Assembly (NCBI GenBank): GCA_037385685.1
Contig: JARRMW010000016.1
Span: 1 to 64,000, forward strand
Reading direction: 5' to 3'
From: Sva-25 sp037385685
GTDB lineage: Bacteria; Pseudomonadota; Gammaproteobacteria; Chromatiales; Chromatiaceae
Length of the DNA: 64,000 nt
Under the pieces are notes generated by a model, which was not told the DNA's origin, ran no database searches, and saw only the letters and a list, made by a program, of their open reading frames with translations. Both the position numbers and the translations under genes were made by a program. This document shows positions 60,794 through 64,000 of this stretch, one piece after another. Numbering within the stretch: the stretch's first letter is position 1; each line of letters starts with the position of its first letter.

Positions 60794-61719
60794 CAGGCGT
60801 CACCCTTGTGATTTCTGGTTGCGAGTGCTTCCTTTGCAACCTCGGCGATCCCGCCGATAGAACCGATCAGGCTCGAGGCCTCGAGCGGCAGCATGATGAT
60901 CTTCTGGTTGGGCGCTGTGCCAATCTGCTGCAGTGCCTCGGTGTACTTTGTTGCGACAAAGTAATTAATAGCGTTCATATCACCGCGTGCGATTGCCTCC
61001 GACACCATGGTCGTCGCCCTGGCCTCCGCCTCGGCGAGTCGCTCGCGTGCCTCGGCCTCGCGAAAGGCGGCCTCCTTCTCGCCCTCGGCTTCGAGGATCT
61101 GTGCCTGCTTCTGCCCCTCGGCGCGCAGGATTTCGGACTGCCGCGCACCTTCGGCGACAAGAATTGCCGCACGCTTGTCTCGCTCGGCTTTCATCTGGCG
61201 TGCCATGGAATCCACGAGGTCCTGCGGCGGATTGATGTCCTTTATCTCGATGCGGGTGACCTTGATTCCCCAGGTTGAGGCAGCATCATCAACGACCGAA
61301 AGCAGCCGCGTGTTGATGGCATCACGGTTCGAAAGCAGTTCATCGAGATCCATGGAACCGAGTACGGTCCGGATATTGGTCATGGTCATCTGCAGGATCG
61401 CACGATACATGTCATTGACCTTGTAGGAGGCGCTAGCCGAGTCGATGACCTGGAAGAAGACCACGCCGTCGGCCACCACCATGGCGTTGTCACGCGTGAT
61501 GACCTCCTGTGACGGCACATCGAGGACCTGCTCCATGACGTTGACCTTTCGCCCGACGGAATCGATGAAAGGCACGATAAAGTTGATACCCGGTTTCAGC
61601 GTTTTTGTGTATCGTCCGAGTCGTTCAACCGTGTACTCCATCCCCTGGGGCACGCGCTTGACGCTCAGCACAACGATGATCACGACCAGCACAGCAAGGA
61701 CTATCGGCAAGAATTCCAT
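60793..61719 (-). CDS. SPFH/stomatin-family protein (QmcA-like)
   Basis: 308 residues: N-terminal membrane anchor (LPIVLAVLVVIIVVL), SPFH domain (about 20-190; VPQGMEYTVERLGRYT) and a helical coiled tail rich in Ala/Glu (LRAEGQKQAQILEAEGEKEA). It oligomerises and regulates membrane proteases or microdomains. Coupled to nfeD. Confidence 0.92.
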   Translation of the reverse strand: MEFLPIVLAVLVVIIVVLSVKRVPQGMEYTVERLGRYTKTLKPGINFIVPFIDSVGRKVNVMEQVLDVPSQEVITRDNAMVVADGVVFFQVIDSASASYKVNDMYRAILQMTMTNIRTVLGSMDLDELLSNRDAINTRLLSVVDDAASTWGIKVTRIEIKDINPPQDLVDSMARQMKAERDKRAAILVAEGARQSEILRAEGQKQAQILEAEGEKEAAFREAEARERLAEAEARATTMVSEAIARGDMNAINYFVATKYTEALQQIGTAPNQKIIMLPLEASSLIGSIGGIAEVAKEALATRNHKGDA

Positions 61720-61839
61720 CAGGATCTCCTATGAGTTTTTATTGGTTTGACCATTTTGGATAATGGGGTCAAAAACAGCGCTGTCAATGCGTCACACACT
61801 GTATCTGTGCCCGGCTTGCAGATACCATAGCACAGCACT

Positions 61840-62574
61840 ATGACAGGCTTTTTGAAACCCCCAAAGTCCCTGCTGCGCAAGACGGGGAAGGCGATCGCGG
61901 ATTTCGATATGATCCGCGACGGCGACCAGTTGCTGCTCGGCGTTTCCGGCGGCAAGGACTCGCTCACGCTGCTTCACATCCTCGGGCACCTGCAGACCTA
62001 TGCACCTGTCAAATTTGACCTTGGGGTCATCACGGTCGATCCGGAGGTCGAGGGCTTCGACCCGCACACCCTGACCCGGTACTACGACGACATTGGTGTC
62101 AGGTGGCACTACGCGGAACAGCCGATCATGGAGCAGGCGAAAGAACACATGGATGGGGATTCGTTCTGCTCCTACTGCTCCAGGATGAAGCGCGGCATCA
62201 TGTACTCCACATGCCGGCGCGAAGGCTACAATGTACTGGTGCTGGCACAGCATCTCGATGACCTGGCCGAGAGCCTGATGATGTCGATCTTCCATGGAGG
62301 CCAGCTGCGCACCATGAAAGCCTGCTACACCAACAGGGACGGCGACATACGCATCATTCGGCCCCTTGTCTATGTCCGCGAAACCATGACTGCGGCTTTT
62401 GCGCGTGAGGCGAACCTGCCGGTTATACCGGATTCCTGTCCCGCCTGTTTCTCGATGCCGACCCAACGCGAGCAGACCAAGCAGCTGTTGAGGCAACTCG
62501 AAAAAAAGAACAAGAACCTTTTCCCTAATATGCTCCACGCGATGCGGCCGCTGCTGACAGAGACATTCGAGTAA
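61840..62574 (+). CDS. ttcA: TtcA-like PP-loop tRNA thiolation protein
   Basis: 244 residues. PP-loop S36-GGKDS-41 and two Cys pairs, C110-SY-C113 and C200-PA-C203, the iron-sulfur ligands of TtcA, which makes 2-thiocytidine 32 in tRNA. It is shorter than E. coli TtcA (311) because the N- and C-terminal tails are missing; the catalytic core is whole. A short TtcA-like subgroup exists, so the exact RNA target is open. Confidence 0.82.
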   Translation: MTGFLKPPKSLLRKTGKAIADFDMIRDGDQLLLGVSGGKDSLTLLHILGHLQTYAPVKFDLGVITVDPEVEGFDPHTLTRYYDDIGVRWHYAEQPIMEQAKEHMDGDSFCSYCSRMKRGIMYSTCRREGYNVLVLAQHLDDLAESLMMSIFHGGQLRTMKACYTNRDGDIRIIRPLVYVRETMTAAFAREANLPVIPDSCPACFSMPTQREQTKQLLRQLEKKNKNLFPNMLHAMRPLLTETFE

Positions 62575-62617
62575 CGTTGGCTTGCACGGGATTTACCGCG
62601 GATAGCGTGATCCGGGG

Positions 62618-63490
62618 CTACTCCCTGTTCAGCTGGTCACGCATCTCCTGGAAGTGCGCCAGGTCACCGGGCGCAACGCTCGGATATTGCGGATCGAGCG
62701 CCTCGAGCGTCTTGCGCACGATTCGTGCGACCTGCCAGCGCATGTAAGGCTTGTTGTCGGCCGGAATCGCATACCAGGGTGCCCAGGGTTTTGATGTAGC
62801 AGCCAGTGCCTGCTGGTAGGCCTCCATGTAGGCGTCCCAGAGTTTGCGCTCATCGAGATCACCGGACGAGAATTTCCAGTGCTTCTCCGGCTCGTTGAGA
62901 CGGGAGAGAAAGCGCCGCTTCTGCTCGTCTTTCGAAACATTGAGCCAGAATTTGAGAATCACCGTGCCATTTTCGGCCAGGTACCTCTCATGGTCGGCGA
63001 TGGCGCGGTAACGCGCCTGCCAGAAGGCTTCCATGTCATCTGGCAAATCGAGTCGCTGTCCGCCGAGATACTCGGGGTGCACACGCACGACCAGAACCTC
63101 TTCATAATAACTGCGGTTGAAAACCCCGATGCGGCCACGCTCGGGCAAGCGTTTCACAGATCGCCACAGGTAGTCATGGTCGAGTTCCTCTTTCGAGGGC
63201 TGCTTGAAGGAGGAGACCTGGCACCCTGCAGGATTGACGCCACGCAAGACTGCGCGGATCGTGCTGTCCTTGCCTGCAGCATCCATGGCCTGGAATACCA
63301 GCAACAGCGAATACCGGTCACTGGCATACAGACGCCGTTGCAGCTCATCGATCTGTTTTACCTCTTTTTTGAGGCGCTTCTTGCATGCCTTCTCGTCCGG
63401 CACCCCTTGCGGCGGGCGAGTCGAATAGTCCTCAAGGCTGAATCTGCCGTCCGTCGGCACAAGCCATGGTGTCAAAAGTTCATTCGCCAT
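62618..63490 (-). CDS. ppk2: Polyphosphate kinase 2 (PPK2)
   Basis: 290 residues, single-domain PPK2. Walker A-like AMDAAGKDST (Lys74), Walker B region NRSYYEEVLVVRVHPEYL and the later lid FLSRLNEPEKHWKFS. PPK2 phosphorylates nucleoside mono- or diphosphates with polyphosphate. The size and single domain suit class I or III. Convergent with ttcA. Confidence 0.91.
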   Translation of the reverse strand: MANELLTPWLVPTDGRFSLEDYSTRPPQGVPDEKACKKRLKKEVKQIDELQRRLYASDRYSLLLVFQAMDAAGKDSTIRAVLRGVNPAGCQVSSFKQPSKEELDHDYLWRSVKRLPERGRIGVFNRSYYEEVLVVRVHPEYLGGQRLDLPDDMEAFWQARYRAIADHERYLAENGTVILKFWLNVSKDEQKRRFLSRLNEPEKHWKFSSGDLDERKLWDAYMEAYQQALAATSKPWAPWYAIPADNKPYMRWQVARIVRKTLEALDPQYPSVAPGDLAHFQEMRDQLNRE

Positions 63491-63718
63491 ATGATCCTGC
63501 CAGCGCCCTGTGCAGCGCCTCTGAAATTGAATAGTCAGCCCGGGTCAGGGTGCCATGCACATGTCGCTGAAGCAATTGACTCCCTGCCCGGTGTACAAGG
63601 CATGGACGATTCCTGCCAGTTTCCGGCCATTGCCGCGATCCTGTTTAGATCAGTCATTACCGGCGTGGCCGGATATCCTGATCGCGCTATACGGGTCAGG
63701 TAACCCTGAGGAACAGGA

Positions 63719-64000
63719 TTACTCCTTCGCAGTTTCTTTGTGCTCGCCACCCTCGAGGAGATCGTGGCGATAGAGATGCACATCGCTCTGCGGAAAAGGA
63801 ATCGAAACACCGGCCTTGTCGAACTCCATCTTGACGCTGCGCGTGATATCCCAGTAGACATCCCAGTAATCGGCCGTGTTCGACCAGGGGCGAACGATGA
63901 AATCAACGGAAGAGGCGCCAAGTGCGCTGACCTTGATGACCGGTTCCGGATCATGGAGCACAAGCGGGTGTTCCTTGACGACCTTCCAGAGGATCTCTTC
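63719..64000 (-). CDS. MscS-family mechanosensitive channel, C-terminal part
   Basis: The frame is open to the right edge. The visible 93 residues are the end of an MscS C-terminal domain: VRPWSNTADYWDVYWDITRSV, then FDKAGVSIPFPQSDVHLY. Channel pore and N-terminal helices lie outside. MscS releases solutes during osmotic downshock. The 230 bases to ppk2 show no gene. Confidence 0.83.
   Translation of the reverse strand, partial: EEILWKVVKEHPLVLHDPEPVIKVSALGASSVDFIVRPWSNTADYWDVYWDITRSVKMEFDKAGVSIPFPQSDVHLYRHDLLEGGEHKETAKE

Noticed and set aside
61740..61775. Inverted repeat-like TTGACC...GGTCAA before ttcA
   Set aside because: Arms are only 6 bp and the inside does not pair; probably chance or a worn REP fragment.
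1..64000. tRNA, rRNA, CRISPR or riboswitch
   Set aside because: No cloverleaf with a T-loop, no regular spaced repeats and no conserved riboswitch core were seen by eye in the gaps; a covariance-model search would be needed to be sure.

Overview
The window looks like a chromosomal segment of a free-living, aerobic gammaproteobacterium, possibly near Chromatiales or another sulfur-associated lineage; this placement is inferred from gene content only. The evidence is the LptD-SurA-PdxA block, the Mla-MurA-His block, the GlnA-NtrB-NtrC block, RimK, GreB, AmgK, TusA and DsrE proteins, and moderately GC-rich DNA. I found no rRNA, tRNA, CRISPR array, prophage or transposase gene. Both edges cut a gene: CusA at the left edge and an MscS-type channel at the right edge.

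Layout. 1-5.0 kb: copper/silver efflux (cusA, cusB) with a small exported Cys/His-rich protein upstream. 5.0-7.5 kb: rimB-like protease, rimK and an aspartoacylase-like gene. 7.7-12.2 kb: a SulP transporter with an unusual coiled-coil insert, a lipoprotein cytochrome c, a cytochrome b561 and amgK. 12.4-18.5 kb: lptD, surA (one parvulin domain only), pdxA, ridA, argH. 18.5-28.6 kb: sulfurtransferase, YqaA-like protein, CcoI copper ATPase, a ba3-type (B-family) oxidase operon with its own dihaem cytochrome c, and a VIT/VWA surface protein with a sorting-signal-like C-terminus. 28.7-38.2 kb: a broken HTH regulator, ubiD, prlC, trmL, class 1B pyrD, several conserved unknowns and a dodecin remnant; three copies of an inverted repeat are scattered here. 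38.3-43.2 kb: ntrC, ntrB, a DUF4124 gene and glnA, with a sigma54 promoter and NtrC sites. 43.2-53.7 kb: one long leftward series mlaFEDCB-murA-hisG-hisD-hisC-thiolase-like-tusA-CDF, interrupted between hisD and hisC by a roughly 600-bp element with terminal inverted repeats. 53.8-60.0 kb: a secreted EndoU-type RNase with an overlapping acidic partner, greB, HIRAN, a Cys-cluster protein, sixA, dienelactone hydrolase, uracil-DNA glycosylase, quinone oxidoreductase and a DsrE protein. 60.0-64.0 kb: a packed array of four kinds of inverted repeat, then nfeD/SPFH, a TtcA-like gene, ppk2 and mscS.

How the genes work together. Envelope biogenesis is prominent: LptD and SurA at the outer membrane, Mla lipid transport, MurA and AmgK in peptidoglycan synthesis and recycling. 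Copper handling (CusBA, CcoI) sits near a CuA/CuB oxidase. Nitrogen assimilation is arranged as a classical NtrBC-controlled glnA. Sulfur trafficking recurs (rhodanese, TusA, a thiolation enzyme, TtcA, DsrE).

The most interesting points are the EndoU/immunity-like pair, the element inside the his operon and the repeat array at 60.1-60.3 kb. Also notable is a recurring pattern of compact internal losses: HisG lacks its PRPP loop, the MnmA/ThiI-like enzyme lacks its PP-loop, SurA lacks one parvulin domain, and the HTH regulator is out of frame. Whether these are real biology or assembly error cannot be decided from the sequence alone.
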